64,000 nt of DNA from Desulfosediminicola ganghwensis (lineage in GTDB: Bacteria > Desulfobacterota > Desulfobulbia > Desulfobulbales > Desulfocapsaceae), in NCBI RefSeq assembly GCF_005116675.2, contig NZ_CP050699.1, positions 2,937,001 to 3,001,000 on the forward strand, written 5' to 3'. A program made the translations under genes and the position numbers. How positions within the stretch are numbered: position 1 is the first letter of the stretch; the number at the start of each line of letters is the position of its first letter. Shown here one piece after another: positions 36,960 through 46,457 of the stretch. Under the pieces are notes generated by a model that saw only the letters and a program-made list of their open reading frames with translations, was not told where the DNA came from and searched no databases.

Positions 36960-37015
36960 CGAATAAGGATAGATTGTGATCGCAAAGCGATCCACAATCT
37001 TATCCGTGGTTGAAC
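36954..37015 (+). repeat. attC of cassette 1
   Basis: R''=CGATAAC (36954-36960), R'=GTTGAAC (37009-37015), 62 bases, almost perfect stem GGATAGATTGTG...CACAATCTTATCC with loop AAA. R'' is the exact complement of the cassette's 5' core GTTATCG at 36608, which confirms the unit 36609-37009. The next base after GAAC is the end of an IS91-type element. Confidence 0.93.
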
Positions 37016-37203
37016 AAGCCCGGCTTTTCTCCTAAGGAAATATCTTTTGAAAGTAATTACCCTGGAAGGGGGCCTTGAATTCTAGCTGTAATTATAGAGC
37101 ATAGTTATCCCTTCACCTGACAAGGTGTGAAAGAAACAGATTGTTTTCATAGACTGCATTACCTCCTGCTGAATTTATGTGAGAGCAGCGTCCAGGCTAA
37201 TCA

Positions 37204-38256
37204 TTATCCTGATCTGCCGTAGTCGAATCGAAAGCGTATCACCAGCATAGCCGCCTTGCATTTTGGGCAGGAATACTTTGGCCTTTGCCGCTGTTTTGGC
37301 ACTATTGGGGTAAAGACATGCAGTATAAGCTGAATGAGGGTTCTGATTTTTCTGGCATTGGCGTGCAGAAAACCGTAATCCCGCACGCGTCTGAAGCCTC
37401 TCGGCAGGACATGCTTGACCAGGATGTTCAGGAAATCCTCTGCTTTTACTGTGGAATATCTTAGCTCATCAGTCCTACTGTCACGGTACTTGAAAGTGAC
37501 ATTTCCGTTGTGACTTGCCACAATATTTTTCTCGCTGATGACGCCTCGATAGAGATATCTGGCCAGATATTTCAGGGCCGGGAAGCCATTGCCCACGCAT
37601 TCACAATGGGCAACCCACTTTTCAGGCAGATTTTGAGGCAGGGACAGGCCTGTTGATTTCAGCATGTCGAGGAATTTGCCGCGGAAGGTTTTGGCCAGGG
37701 CAAATCCATTGAAGAGATAGTCATTTTTCACCTTTCTCCACTTGCCGAATCGTTTATCTATACCGCCGCCAGGGATGAGTACATGAATGTGGGGGTGAAA
37801 CGAGAGGTCTCGCGCGTGGGTGTGCAGGATCATGGTCATGCCGATCTCCGCTCCAAGATGTTTTGGGTTCGCAGCAAAGGATCTAAGGACTTCAGCGACG
37901 CATTTGAACATCAGGGAATAGACAGTTTTCTGGTGCCCGTATGCCAGGTATCGCAGTTCATATGGTAAGGTAAAGGTGGCCAGGAAGTAGGGGACCGGCA
38001 TGAGCTTCGCCTGCTGTTTATCAAGCCAGGAACTGGTCTGGTGATTGAGGCAGGTTGGGCAGTGGCGGTTGCCGCACGAGAGGGGGCGCCATTCTCCATG
38101 CTGGCAATCAGGGCATCGTGCATAGAGTTCGCCAGATTGAGGGGTTCGACACTGCTGTATGTCCCTCAAAGCCCTCAGTTGCTCTGGGATGGCATTGCCG
38201 CCATGACGAATCATGTACAGGTCGAAGTATTTGTTGATGAGTGATTTAATGTCCAT
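37204..38256 (-). CDS. IS91-family transposase
   Basis: A 350-residue HUH transposase. The N-terminal zinc-finger cluster is [20 protein letters not shown] with CLNHQ, followed by [11 protein letters not shown], the HUH motif [17 protein letters not shown] and [15 protein letters not shown] with the nucleophile tyrosines. The C-terminus carries another CPKCKAAM pair. It moves by rolling-circle replication from oriIS at its 3' side. Its start overlaps the end of the accessory recombinase frame by 11 bases, so translation is coupled. The frame is intact. Confidence 0.93.
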   Translation of the reverse strand: MDIKSLINKYFDLYMIRHGGNAIPEQLRALRDIQQCRTPQSGELYARCPDCQHGEWRPLSCGNRHCPTCLNHQTSSWLDKQQAKLMPVPYFLATFTLPYELRYLAYGHQKTVYSLMFKCVAEVLRSFAANPKHLGAEIGMTMILHTHARDLSFHPHIHVLIPGGGIDKRFGKWRKVKNDYLFNGFALAKTFRGKFLDMLKSTGLSLPQNLPEKWVAHCECVGNGFPALKYLARYLYRGVISEKNIVASHNGNVTFKYRDSRTDELRYSTVKAEDFLNILVKHVLPRGFRRVRDYGFLHANARKIRTLIQLILHVFTPIVPKQRQRPKYSCPKCKAAMLVIRFRFDYGRSG

Positions 38257-39162
38257 GTTGCTTCCTCGTTGGGTTCAGCTCCATGGAATTGATCAGCTCG
38301 TTTATGGTGGCAATGCTATCCTTTTCCGCGGTGTAGGTGAGCTGGGCGTAACGGGCAGTGGTTGTGGGGCTTGAATGCCCGAGAAGTTCCTGGATGTGGC
38401 GAAGGCTTAAACCCGCTTCGAGGAGGTGGGTGGCAAAGCTGTGTCTGAGGGAGTGGATGGAGACTTTTTTTTAATGTTACAGGCTGCAACCACCGCTTTC
38501 ATGGCCTGCTGGGTGGAACCGATGTTCATGTGAGAGGTTGCCCTGATGATGGTTTCAGCAGAGCCTCTATAGTTTGGGAAAAGCAGCTTGGGATGGCGAT
38601 GATCCTGCCAGAGAATGCGTAATGCCTTCAGGGTTCGATCAGGCAGTGGAACCAGACGATCTTTATGTCCTTTGCCTCTGCGGATATGTACCCGTCTGCG
38701 ATTGGCATCGATATCTCCGATCTGTAAAGAAAGTGCTTCCTGTAAACGCAACCCCATGGAGTAAGTAGTAAAGAGAAAGACCCGGTAACGGAGTTTGCGC
38801 GTGTTGTGAACAAGTAAGGCAACTTCTTCTCTAGTAAGGATATCCGGGATTGTTTTCACAGTTGGTGGCTTGACGATATTGAGCCATTGCCAGTCCTGCT
38901 CCAGGACGTGCTTCCAGAAGAACATCAGGCCGAGCCTGTCGAGCTTTACCGTACTCCAGGAATAGTTTTCTACCAGACGGGTAAAATAATCTTCGAGCTG
39001 CTCCACCGACAGTTGATCTGGGCAACAATCAAAATGTTCGGTAAGACGACGAACAGCCCGGGCATAGGCGCTGATAGTTGCCTGACTCTTGCCTTGAAGC
39101 GTAAGCTTTTTCAGGTGCCGATCGTAAAGGATTTCAAAACGTTTGGAATCTTTTGCCTTCAT
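38246..39162 (-). CDS. IS91-associated tyrosine recombinase, likely expressed by -1 frameshifting
   Basis: Open in one frame from 39162 to 38407 (251 residues, with [11 protein letters not shown] supplying the catalytic Arg), then in the -1 frame to the stop at 38246. The second part reads [18 protein letters not shown] and [16 protein letters not shown], giving the remaining His, Arg, His and Tyr. The switch lies exactly at A AAA AAG on the minus strand (38470-38464), the canonical -1 slippery heptamer; a -1 slip gives NIKKK then VSIH. Full product about 305 residues. Programmed frameshifting is favoured, because the downstream frame is perfectly conserved and overlaps the transposase start. 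A simple mutation cannot be excluded. Confidence 0.8.
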
Positions 39163-39243
39163 GGTATACTCCTTTTTCTGTAAGTGTCCGGAATTGGACT
39201 CTTTACTGAAGTATACTCAAGACCTCTGCCGCGTAGCGGCTTC

Positions 39244-39300
39244 GTTCAACAAACCGTTTCAAGGGACGCGCAAAAGGCGCGCGCCCCTGAACTCCACGTT
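39244..39300 (+). repeat. attC of cassette 2, split by an IS1182-type element
   Basis: R''=GTTCAAC (39244-39250) complements the cassette 2 start GTTGAAC at 37009. A stem (TTTCAAGGGACGCGC against GCGCGCCCCTGAA) follows. The R' box continues at 41139-41145 as GTTACAT after the inserted element, with GTT present on both sides. Confidence 0.9.
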
Positions 39301-41138
39301 GAACCTGTAGAAAAAGGTATTGGTCATAGCAATATCAGGCATTTAGGGTTATATTTAGCTTCATTCGATGGTAATCAACCCCTTAACCCTGCCGAAAGTC
39401 GGAAGCCATGGCCAAATACAAGCCGTATTCATACGCTCAGGGGATGTTCATACCAGTATTCTTCAGTGAGCAGATACAAAAAGGGACTTTCGAGTACACC
39501 CTGAACTATCTGGTCGATCACGAACTCGACCTTTCCATCTTTGATGCCAGGTTCACCAACGACGAAACTGGTGCCCCAGCCTATGACCCACGGATCTTGC
39601 TGAAGATTATCCTGTTTGCCTATTCACGAGGTATTACTTCTAGTCGTGCAATTTCCGAGTGCTGTGAAAAAAACATCCTTTTCATGGCCCTTTCAGCCAA
39701 TACCAGACCCCACTTCACAACAATTGCCAGTTTCGTTTCCAGTATGGACAAAGAGGTTGTCTCTCTCTTTCTTCAAGTACTGCTGATCTGTGACCAGCAG
39801 AACCTTATTGGCCGAGAGATGTTTGCTATTGATGGCTGCAAACTCCCAAGCAATGCCTCTAAGGAATGGAGTGGCACCAAAGCCGATTTGACCAAAAAGG
39901 TTGAAAAGATAGAGCGAGCTCTGCACAGAATGATCATCCGTCACAAGTCCATGGATCTTGAGAAGATAGAGCCGGAAGTTCGGGATCATGAAGAGAAATA
40001 TAAGAAGAAACTACAAAAAAGTGCTGCCAAGATAAGGGATTGGCTGAAAGACCATGATGACCGACGTGGCAGTGGCGGCAAACCGGTTAAATCAAACATT
40101 ACCGATAATGACTCTGCCAAGATGGCCACATCGAAAGGGGTAATACAGGGGTATGTCGGTGTTGCCTCAGTGGACAAGAAGCACCAAGTCATTGTTGGAG
40201 CAGAAGCCTATGGGCAGGGCAGTGAGTCCAATCTCCTTGTACCTTCGCTGAAGTCGATACAGTCTAACTTGGAACAGATAGGCGACCAAGATGTATTTGG
40301 TAAGGCCAAAGTTGTAGCGGATAGCGGTTATCATTCCGAGAAGAATCTCGAGTACCTCTATACAGAGAATATAGATGGGTATGTTGCGGATACTCGTTTC
40401 CGCAAACGAGATCCTCGCTTTGCCACAGCGGAGCGCTATAAAGATCTCCCCGCTTATCACTTTGCGACCAGGGCCGGTGGAAAGCGACTCTTTCGGCCTG
40501 AACATTTTACTTTCGCTGATGATTTGAGCCACGCTATTTGTCCGGCCGGCAAGAAACTCTACCGCAATGGCTGCAACGCCAAGGTGAAAGACTATCAGGC
40601 CTACAAGTTTAAAGGAGCTAAGCGAGACTGCCTCCCATGTCAATTGCGACGTGAGTGTTTACGAAAGCCAGAGAAAACCGAGGCCCGTCAGCTAGCTTAC
40701 TTTCCGGGGAAAAAGCGTAACGGTAATGAGCGATTCACAGAGAAGATGAAACGAAAGATTGATTCAACCATTGGTCGAGCAATCTATGGCATGCGACTCG
40801 CTGTTGGTGAGCCACCCTTTGGCCATATACGGTCAACCATGAAACTTGATCGATTCAGTCTTCGAGGAAAACGAAAAGTGAATGCGCAGTGGAACCTGTT
40901 CTGCATGGTCCATAACCTGAAAAAGATCCACTCGTATGGAGCGGTAGTAGGCAGCTGACAGGTAGATCGTAGAGGAGAATAGTTCCAAGAATGTTCACAA
41001 ATGGACTTGAGGGCAAATAGAGCAAGGTAAAGAACAAGTGGAATCGAAATAGGCGGCTAGGAAAGTAGATTTTTGGAACCCTCCTGAAATCGGTTGAGGG
41101 AATCTTCGGGATTTTGAACTGCCTTTTTCTACAGGCTC
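39301..41138 (+). mobile_element. IS1182-type insertion sequence, copy 1, inside attC
   Basis: Ends GAACCTGTAGAAAAAGG and CCTTTTTCTACAGGCTC are 17-base inverted repeats with one mismatch. GTT is duplicated at 39298-39300 and 41139-41141, and it is exactly the GTT of the attC R' core. Length 1838 bp. A copy that appears identical is at 47449-49286. Confidence 0.9.
39408..40958 (+). CDS. IS1182-family transposase, copy 1
   Basis: A 516-residue DDE transposase. The N-terminal DUF772 domain is visible (GTFEYTLNYLVDHELDLS, YDPRILLKIILFAYSRG, SSRAISECCEKNILFMAL), then the catalytic core with MFAIDGCKLPSNASKEW, KVVADSGYHSEKNLEYL and a C-terminal IDSTIGRAIYGMRLAVGEPP with the family's RxxxE-like glutamate region. 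A Cys-rich insertion lies near residue 410 (CLPCQLRRECL). The frame is intact and the protein sequence is identical to the second copy, so the element has moved or been copied recently. Confidence 0.92.
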   Translation: MAKYKPYSYAQGMFIPVFFSEQIQKGTFEYTLNYLVDHELDLSIFDARFTNDETGAPAYDPRILLKIILFAYSRGITSSRAISECCEKNILFMALSANTRPHFTTIASFVSSMDKEVVSLFLQVLLICDQQNLIGREMFAIDGCKLPSNASKEWSGTKADLTKKVEKIERALHRMIIRHKSMDLEKIEPEVRDHEEKYKKKLQKSAAKIRDWLKDHDDRRGSGGKPVKSNITDNDSAKMATSKGVIQGYVGVASVDKKHQVIVGAEAYGQGSESNLLVPSLKSIQSNLEQIGDQDVFGKAKVVADSGYHSEKNLEYLYTENIDGYVADTRFRKRDPRFATAERYKDLPAYHFATRAGGKRLFRPEHFTFADDLSHAICPAGKKLYRNGCNAKVKDYQAYKFKGAKRDCLPCQLRRECLRKPEKTEARQLAYFPGKKRNGNERFTEKMKRKIDSTIGRAIYGMRLAVGEPPFGHIRSTMKLDRFSLRGKRKVNAQWNLFCMVHNLKKIHSYGAVVGS

Positions 41139-41221
41139 GTTACATGCCAATTCGTTCACCACAGTTTTCTCAAAGTACATTCAATTTCTGTTTGGAATTG
41201 TTTTGAAATTATGGAAATAAA

Positions 41222-44200
41222 ATGAGCAAAGATGTAAAACAACAAAGCAATCCATTTTCTACTGGAGGTGGTGGTGTTAACTTTGAAACTAGAGTTCAAG
41301 CTGCTTTTGCATTGTCATTACTAACAAAGTCTTGTGTTCCTTGTTTATCACAGGATATGAGGGCAAAAGAGTTAAAGTTTCAGAATAAATATGCTGGCGC
41401 AAATACGGATGACTTTGTTTTAGTTGCGACTGATAAAGCAAGTAACCAAAGTCAGCTTTTTGCTCAGGTTAAGCATGAAATCACTATAAGCGGGGCTGCT
41501 GATTCAATGTTTGCTGAAGTTATTAATAGTGCATGGAAAGATTTTAAAAGTACTGACTTTAATATTGAAAATGATTCAATTGTATTAATAACAGGTCCGT
41601 TACCCAAGCTCGAAGTTAATAATACTCTTCCAATATTGGAATGGGCTAAGTATTCATCAAACTCAGAAGACTTTATTAAGAAATCAAAAACGAAAGGCTT
41701 CACTAGTGAAGCAAAAGTTAACAAACTTAATATATTCAGGACACAATTAACCGGTGCTAACGATGGGAATGCGATTACTGATGATGAATTATGGCTTTTC
41801 TTAAAAGTTTTTCAGTTAGTTTCTTTCGACTTAGATGCAAAATACTCAGTCGTTGCAAATCTTTTGTGCTCTTTGATTGAATGTTACTCGGATGAATCAC
41901 CATCTCTTGTTTTGTCTAAATTAGTAACTTGTGCCCAAGAATTTAACCAGAATGCAGGAACTCTAACTCAAGATAATGCACCTAAAGAAGTTAAATTATT
42001 ATTTGAGTCGACAAGTAAAGTAAATTTTGAAAATGATTTTTTAAAGCTTAAAGAGCGTGGCGACCATATATTTGATGGAATATCGAACACTATTAATGGT
42101 TTTCATATAGATAGGGCTGATCAGATAGCAGAAATATCTGAACTGTACGAGGTAAATGACTTTCTTTTTGTTACTGGTGCTAGAGGTGTTGGAAAATCTG
42201 GAGTTGTTAAAGACTTTATCTCAACGAAAGGTAAAGATGTTCCTGTTTTCTATTTAAGAGCTGAAGACTTAGATAAAAGCCACCTTAACGATGTGTTTAC
42301 ATCTATCGGAATGAATTCAACGTTAGGGCAGATTGAAGGGTACTTCTCGTTACTTAAAGAAAAAATACTTGTTATTGAGTCTCTAGAAAAAGTTTTAGAG
42401 CTAAATTATCAAGATGCATTTATTGATTTACTTCAATACATAAAAAAACAAGCGGGTTGGACCATTATTGCAACGGGCCGTGATTATGCATATCAACAAC
42501 TTACTTTTAATTATCTTCAACCTAGTGCTATCCAGTTCGACAGTGTGAATGTGGAAGGGCTTACTACGGATCAAGTTGCCCAAGTCAGTGAGCATATTCC
42601 TGAGCTAACAGGGCTAATATCTAATGATTCGTTAACTGAATTGCTTAAAGTGCCATTCTTTATCGAGATTGCAGTAAGAGCCATTGGTAATGGAGCACAA
42701 TTTAAATCTGGTGATACTGAAGTCGATTTTAGAAATACTGTCTGGGCAACAGTGATTTCAAAAGAGGCAGATAGAAAATCAGGAATGCCAGATAAACGAA
42801 GAACAACTTTTATTAATATTGCAAAACAACGAGCGAAAAAAATGTTGTTTGGCATTAGAGCTAGTGAGTTTGACCCTGAAGTCATTGCTAAATTGGAAGA
42901 AGATCATTTAATTCACCGTGATCAGAAGTCTGCCACTATAAGTCCAATGCACGATGTATTAGAGGACTGGGCATTAGAAGAATACATTGAGAGCGAGTAC
43001 GTTGAAAATTCGCATGACTTAGTTCAATTTTTATTAACTATTGGTAATGAACCTGCAATTAGTAGAGCATTTCGGTTATGGCTATACAGGAAATTGAAGT
43101 TTGATGATGCAACTAATGAATTTGTTGAAGAAGTCTTGACCACTGATGGTATAGAAAGTTACTGGAAGGATGAGGCTATTGCAGCGATTATGCAACATGA
43201 CTCGCCAGAAGATTTTCTATATTTTCTTAAGTCTCAGCTTCTAAAGGATGATTGCGCACTTTTGGTCCGCTTTTGCTTTATTCTAAGAATAGCCTGTCAA
43301 AGACCAAGCTCATTATATAATTATTTATTGGTTAAAGATGAAAAATCAGGGATTTTGAAATCTTTGTTCTTACAACCCTATGGTAACGGTTGGGAGGCAT
43401 TATTTAATTTTATCTATGAGGTTAAGCACGATTTGAGTAACTCTATGCTTACTCAAGTTGTTGAGGTGATAAATGAATGGTGTGGACTCGTTAATATATA
43501 TGAGGAACTGCCAAGTGCCTCACAAAAGGTTGGCTTGTTAAGTATATGGCTGCTTGAACAGGTTAAAGATTCTTATCGTGATGAGGGGCGAAGAAAGAAA
43601 ATACTTAATGCCCTATTAAAGGTTTCAACAGCAATCAAAGAAAAATTTGATGAATTAATGGAGCGGGATGTTTTCATCTCCAAGGTAAAGCCTAGAAGGT
43701 TAAGTTATGTTGATGAGCTGACTAGTTTAGCCCTTGTAGGCACTAATGTGCCTATGTTATGCAAGCGTAATCCTGACTTTGTAGTTAAGCTTTCTTTGCA
43801 TGAGTGGCTACTGCAAAAAACAGAAGAAGATGAGTTTGGCTATAGTTCTTATGGCCGAATTGATGTTGAAGAATCCTTTGGTTTAGATAGAGAACGTGAT
43901 TTTTTCCCCGCAAGTGGTTCTAAAGGACCTTTTAAGTACCTCCTTGAGTCAAAACCTAGATTAGCGTTAGATTTTATTATTAAATTATGCAATTTAACTG
44001 CACAGAAGTATGCTGAATCTGAGTTTGGCGCTCCTTCTGCGGATGAACAAGAAAAGTACTTTTCTAATGAAGTAGCTGCAAAGCAAGTGGATGTAATTCT
44101 CAATGACGGAACATTAATAAAGCAGTATGCCTCACCTCATCTTTGGAAAGGTTATCGAGGTCAGTCAACATTACCATATCTTCTTCAGTGTGCTCTTATG

Positions 44201-46336
44201 GCGTTAGAAAACTGGTTGGTTGAGTATATAGATACGTGTGGTGAAGATAATGAAATAGAATGGATATACGATTACTTGCTGAGAAAAAGTAACTCTGTAA
44301 TGCCTACATCTGTTTTATCTTCTGTGGCGACAGGTTTCCCTAATAAAGTAGGAAAAGCAGCATTTCCTTTACTGAAAACTGCTGACTTATACCATTTAGA
44401 TTTGATTCGAATGACGCAAGAAATGGGGGGGAATGAATTACACTTCTTTAACCATCAAAGAGATGTAATGACGAAAATTTACATCGAGGAAAGAAGAAAA
44501 GCCGCACTTAGACCTTGGAGAAAAGAGTCTTTAGAAACCTTATTAACAAGGCTTCAGTTCGTAAATGAGTTAAGGGATGGCGCTTTAAAAATTGTTGATG
44601 AATTGACAAGTGAAGCGACTGCTCGTAATGAAAAAAAACTTCGGTATATGATACACCGAGTTGATACAAGGACTTGGGAGGCTGTTGAAGACAAGGGTAA
44701 TGATCGAATATTGCTTCAAAGTTCGTCTGACCTTCCGGAAGATTTAAAGCAAGATCAACAAGAGTTTAATGAAAAACGTGTAATTGATAACACTGTAATT
44801 AGTTTAAATTTATGGGGACGAAAATTATTAGAGGAGAAATTACTCGAAGAAAAATATTTCTCTTCATATCAAGATGCAATAATAGCAGCAAAAGAATTAC
44901 TCATTTCCTTCCAAAAAGGAGAAATTCATAACTTTGCCGATATGGCAGTTGGTACAATCACAACTGTTGCTGCTGTTTGTGTTAGAGATGATCTTTTGAA
45001 CTTAAGTGATGGAGATAAAGAGTGGTGCATAGGAGTTATCCTAGAGTCAATATTTATGCACGCAGATAATATGGATGGAACAACAGCTCATGATAAGACT
45101 GATTATTATGGCTCTGGGGCGTGTGCATTTGTTTTGCCTAAATTATTTGATTTAGAGCTAGATTCAGAACAAGAAGAGCATTTGAAGTTTGCTTTGGCTA
45201 CAGCGTTAACACATGAAAACCTTAATGTTAGTGCTAATGCTGCTAAGGGGGTAAGGGAATTTCTTTGGTCAAGAGACGCTGAATTAGCATCCCGTTGTAT
45301 AGGTGGAATAGTTGAGTATGCTAGATTACGAAGAGAAGATAGTGTGGTACGTAGGTTTTATCATCTGCAAGGTGATGAGTTGCAAGCAGCTATCGATAAC
45401 TGGAATGATCTTATAACAACATTTCGTAATGAATTAGTTGAAGGAAAGTTTAAGCTCACGGTTAACGACATTTCTTTGGAAAGTCACAGCTCATGGTTTC
45501 TTCATTTACCTATGCTAATGGTTCCACTTAATACTAAAGATGATAGCCAGGTTAAGTTAGTTCAAAAATTAGTGAACTTTGTATTTGAAAGTGAATATCA
45601 AGATCATCGGTCAGGAGATGATGAAACAATAAATCATGATATAAAAAAGCAGATACAAGACTGTCTTTCTGAACATGTTATTTACTCAAGAAATAACAAC
45701 TATATGCCTTTTAAAGATCTTTTAATCGCTGGCTGTTCAAAAGCGCCGAGTTTTATTTATTCATTGACATTATCATTTCATGTCGCTGTGGAAAAAGAAG
45801 GTGATTATGACGCAATATGGTCATTGTGGTCTTTATTGGCACCAGAAGCGCATAAGATTGCTTTGAATGATGTTAATGATCGTTATATAGGCTTGCAGAA
45901 TGATTTAAATCAGCTGCTGCGTGGAATGATGTATGCGGACTGCCCTTGGCAAGGACATGAAAACGAAGAAAATGATATGAAGCGTGGTGCGCAATATTTA
46001 TTGGATTTTGCAAGTGAGTCGGCAAACAATAGTCATGTATTTGAAGCATTAGCATCTTTAATGCATCAATTTCATGTAGTGTTCTTCGATAAGGGAATTC
46101 ACTTGTTAGCCTCTAAATACGCAGAGAACTCAAGTCTTATCGCCAAGCAAATCAATACTGCTTATTATTTGGAAATGTCGATAGGTCGATATTTACAAAT
46201 TGAGAACAGGGGAGCATTAAGCCGAAAAATGTATAACTCATGCCTTGAGCTGCTTAACGGAATTGTAGAAACTGGTTCAGCAAGGGCCTATTACCTTCGT
46301 GAGCATATGGTTAGATCACGAAAAATACATGTTTAA
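41222..46336 (+). CDS. Cassette 3: giant nuclease-like/STAND-type NTPase, candidate antiphage protein
   Basis: A 1704-residue protein in a single cassette. Residues about 15-110 look like a DUF4297/Cap4-type restriction nuclease: GGVNFETRVQAAFALSLL (Glu22), NTDDFVLVA (Asp63/64) and QLFAQVKH (Gln82-x-Lys84) give an E...D...QxK site. A P-loop follows at about 317-325 (GARGVGKSG), a Walker-B-like strand near 380 (EKILVIESLEKV), a sensor-like IIATGRD near 416 and a winged-helix-type ISPMHDVLEDWALEEYI near 573. The remaining 1100 residues are helical, repeat-like and rich in Leu/Glu, with no family recognised. This order (nuclease, STAND NTPase, large helical sensor) is that of Avs-type phage sensors. 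G+C and codon use (many TTA, ATA) differ strongly from core genes. Confidence 0.72.
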   Translation: MSKDVKQQSNPFSTGGGGVNFETRVQAAFALSLLTKSCVPCLSQDMRAKELKFQNKYAGANTDDFVLVATDKASNQSQLFAQVKHEITISGAADSMFAEVINSAWKDFKSTDFNIENDSIVLITGPLPKLEVNNTLPILEWAKYSSNSEDFIKKSKTKGFTSEAKVNKLNIFRTQLTGANDGNAITDDELWLFLKVFQLVSFDLDAKYSVVANLLCSLIECYSDESPSLVLSKLVTCAQEFNQNAGTLTQDNAPKEVKLLFESTSKVNFENDFLKLKERGDHIFDGISNTINGFHIDRADQIAEISELYEVNDFLFVTGARGVGKSGVVKDFISTKGKDVPVFYLRAEDLDKSHLNDVFTSIGMNSTLGQIEGYFSLLKEKILVIESLEKVLELNYQDAFIDLLQYIKKQAGWTIIATGRDYAYQQLTFNYLQPSAIQFDSVNVEGLTTDQVAQVSEHIPELTGLISNDSLTELLKVPFFIEIAVRAIGNGAQFKSGDTEVDFRNTVWATVISKEADRKSGMPDKRRTTFINIAKQRAKKMLFGIRASEFDPEVIAKLEEDHLIHRDQKSATISPMHDVLEDWALEEYIESEYVENSHDLVQFLLTIGNEPAISRAFRLWLYRKLKFDDATNEFVEEVLTTDGIESYWKDEAIAAIMQHDSPEDFLYFLKSQLLKDDCALLVRFCFILRIACQRPSSLYNYLLVKDEKSGILKSLFLQPYGNGWEALFNFIYEVKHDLSNSMLTQVVEVINEWCGLVNIYEELPSASQKVGLLSIWLLEQVKDSYRDEGRRKKILNALLKVSTAIKEKFDELMERDVFISKVKPRRLSYVDELTSLALVGTNVPMLCKRNPDFVVKLSLHEWLLQKTEEDEFGYSSYGRIDVEESFGLDRERDFFPASGSKGPFKYLLESKPRLALDFIIKLCNLTAQKYAESEFGAPSADEQEKYFSNEVAAKQVDVILNDGTLIKQYASPHLWKGYRGQSTLPYLLQCALMALENWLVEYIDTCGEDNEIEWIYDYLLRKSNSVMPTSVLSSVATGFPNKVGKAAFPLLKTADLYHLDLIRMTQEMGGNELHFFNHQRDVMTKIYIEERRKAALRPWRKESLETLLTRLQFVNELRDGALKIVDELTSEATARNEKKLRYMIHRVDTRTWEAVEDKGNDRILLQSSSDLPEDLKQDQQEFNEKRVIDNTVISLNLWGRKLLEEKLLEEKYFSSYQDAIIAAKELLISFQKGEIHNFADMAVGTITTVAAVCVRDDLLNLSDGDKEWCIGVILESIFMHADNMDGTTAHDKTDYYGSGACAFVLPKLFDLELDSEQEEHLKFALATALTHENLNVSANAAKGVREFLWSRDAELASRCIGGIVEYARLRREDSVVRRFYHLQGDELQAAIDNWNDLITTFRNELVEGKFKLTVNDISLESHSSWFLHLPMLMVPLNTKDDSQVKLVQKLVNFVFESEYQDHRSGDDETINHDIKKQIQDCLSEHVIYSRNNNYMPFKDLLIAGCSKAPSFIYSLTLSFHVAVEKEGDYDAIWSLWSLLAPEAHKIALNDVNDRYIGLQNDLNQLLRGMMYADCPWQGHENEENDMKRGAQYLLDFASESANNSHVFEALASLMHQFHVVFFDKGIHLLASKYAENSSLIAKQINTAYYLEMSIGRYLQIENRGALSRKMYNSCLELLNGIVETGSARAYYLREHMVRSRKIHV

Positions 46337-46363
46337 AGTACATTCTTGCAAACTATGTCGAGC

Positions 46364-46435
46364 ATGTAACAAGCCACTGCACTCGGAAATTTTACTCGCT
46401 CCGCTCCCAAAATTCCGGTGAGTGGGGCGTTATGC
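46364..46435 (+). repeat. attC of cassette 3
   Basis: R''=ATGTAAC (46364-46370) and R'=GTTATGC (46429-46435) bound a 72-base palindrome (CACTCGGAAATTTT against AAAATTCCGGTGAGTG). GCATGTAAC is the exact complement of GTTACATGC at 41139, proving that the 5.3-kb stretch 41140-46429 is one cassette. Confidence 0.95.
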
Positions 46436-46457
46436 AATAAAATAAATGGAGATAGAA

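Larger units (their letters stand above)
37016..39243 (-). mobile_element. IS91-type element inserted in cassette 2
   Basis: It carries a Y2-type transposase gene and an upstream tyrosine recombinase gene on the minus strand. The oriIS end is fixed at 37016 by comparison with the truncated copy at 32466, and the adjacent GTTC (minus strand) is the known IS91 target. The terIS end lies somewhere between 39165 and 39243 and cannot be fixed here. Cassette 2 keeps only its first six bases (TTGAAC) and its attC, so its gene is replaced or absent. Confidence 0.82.

Noticed and set aside
44641-46336. Separate second gene inside the giant cassette
   Set aside because: The 1704-codon frame is continuous and no internal start with a ribosome binding site stands out, so one protein is the simplest reading.
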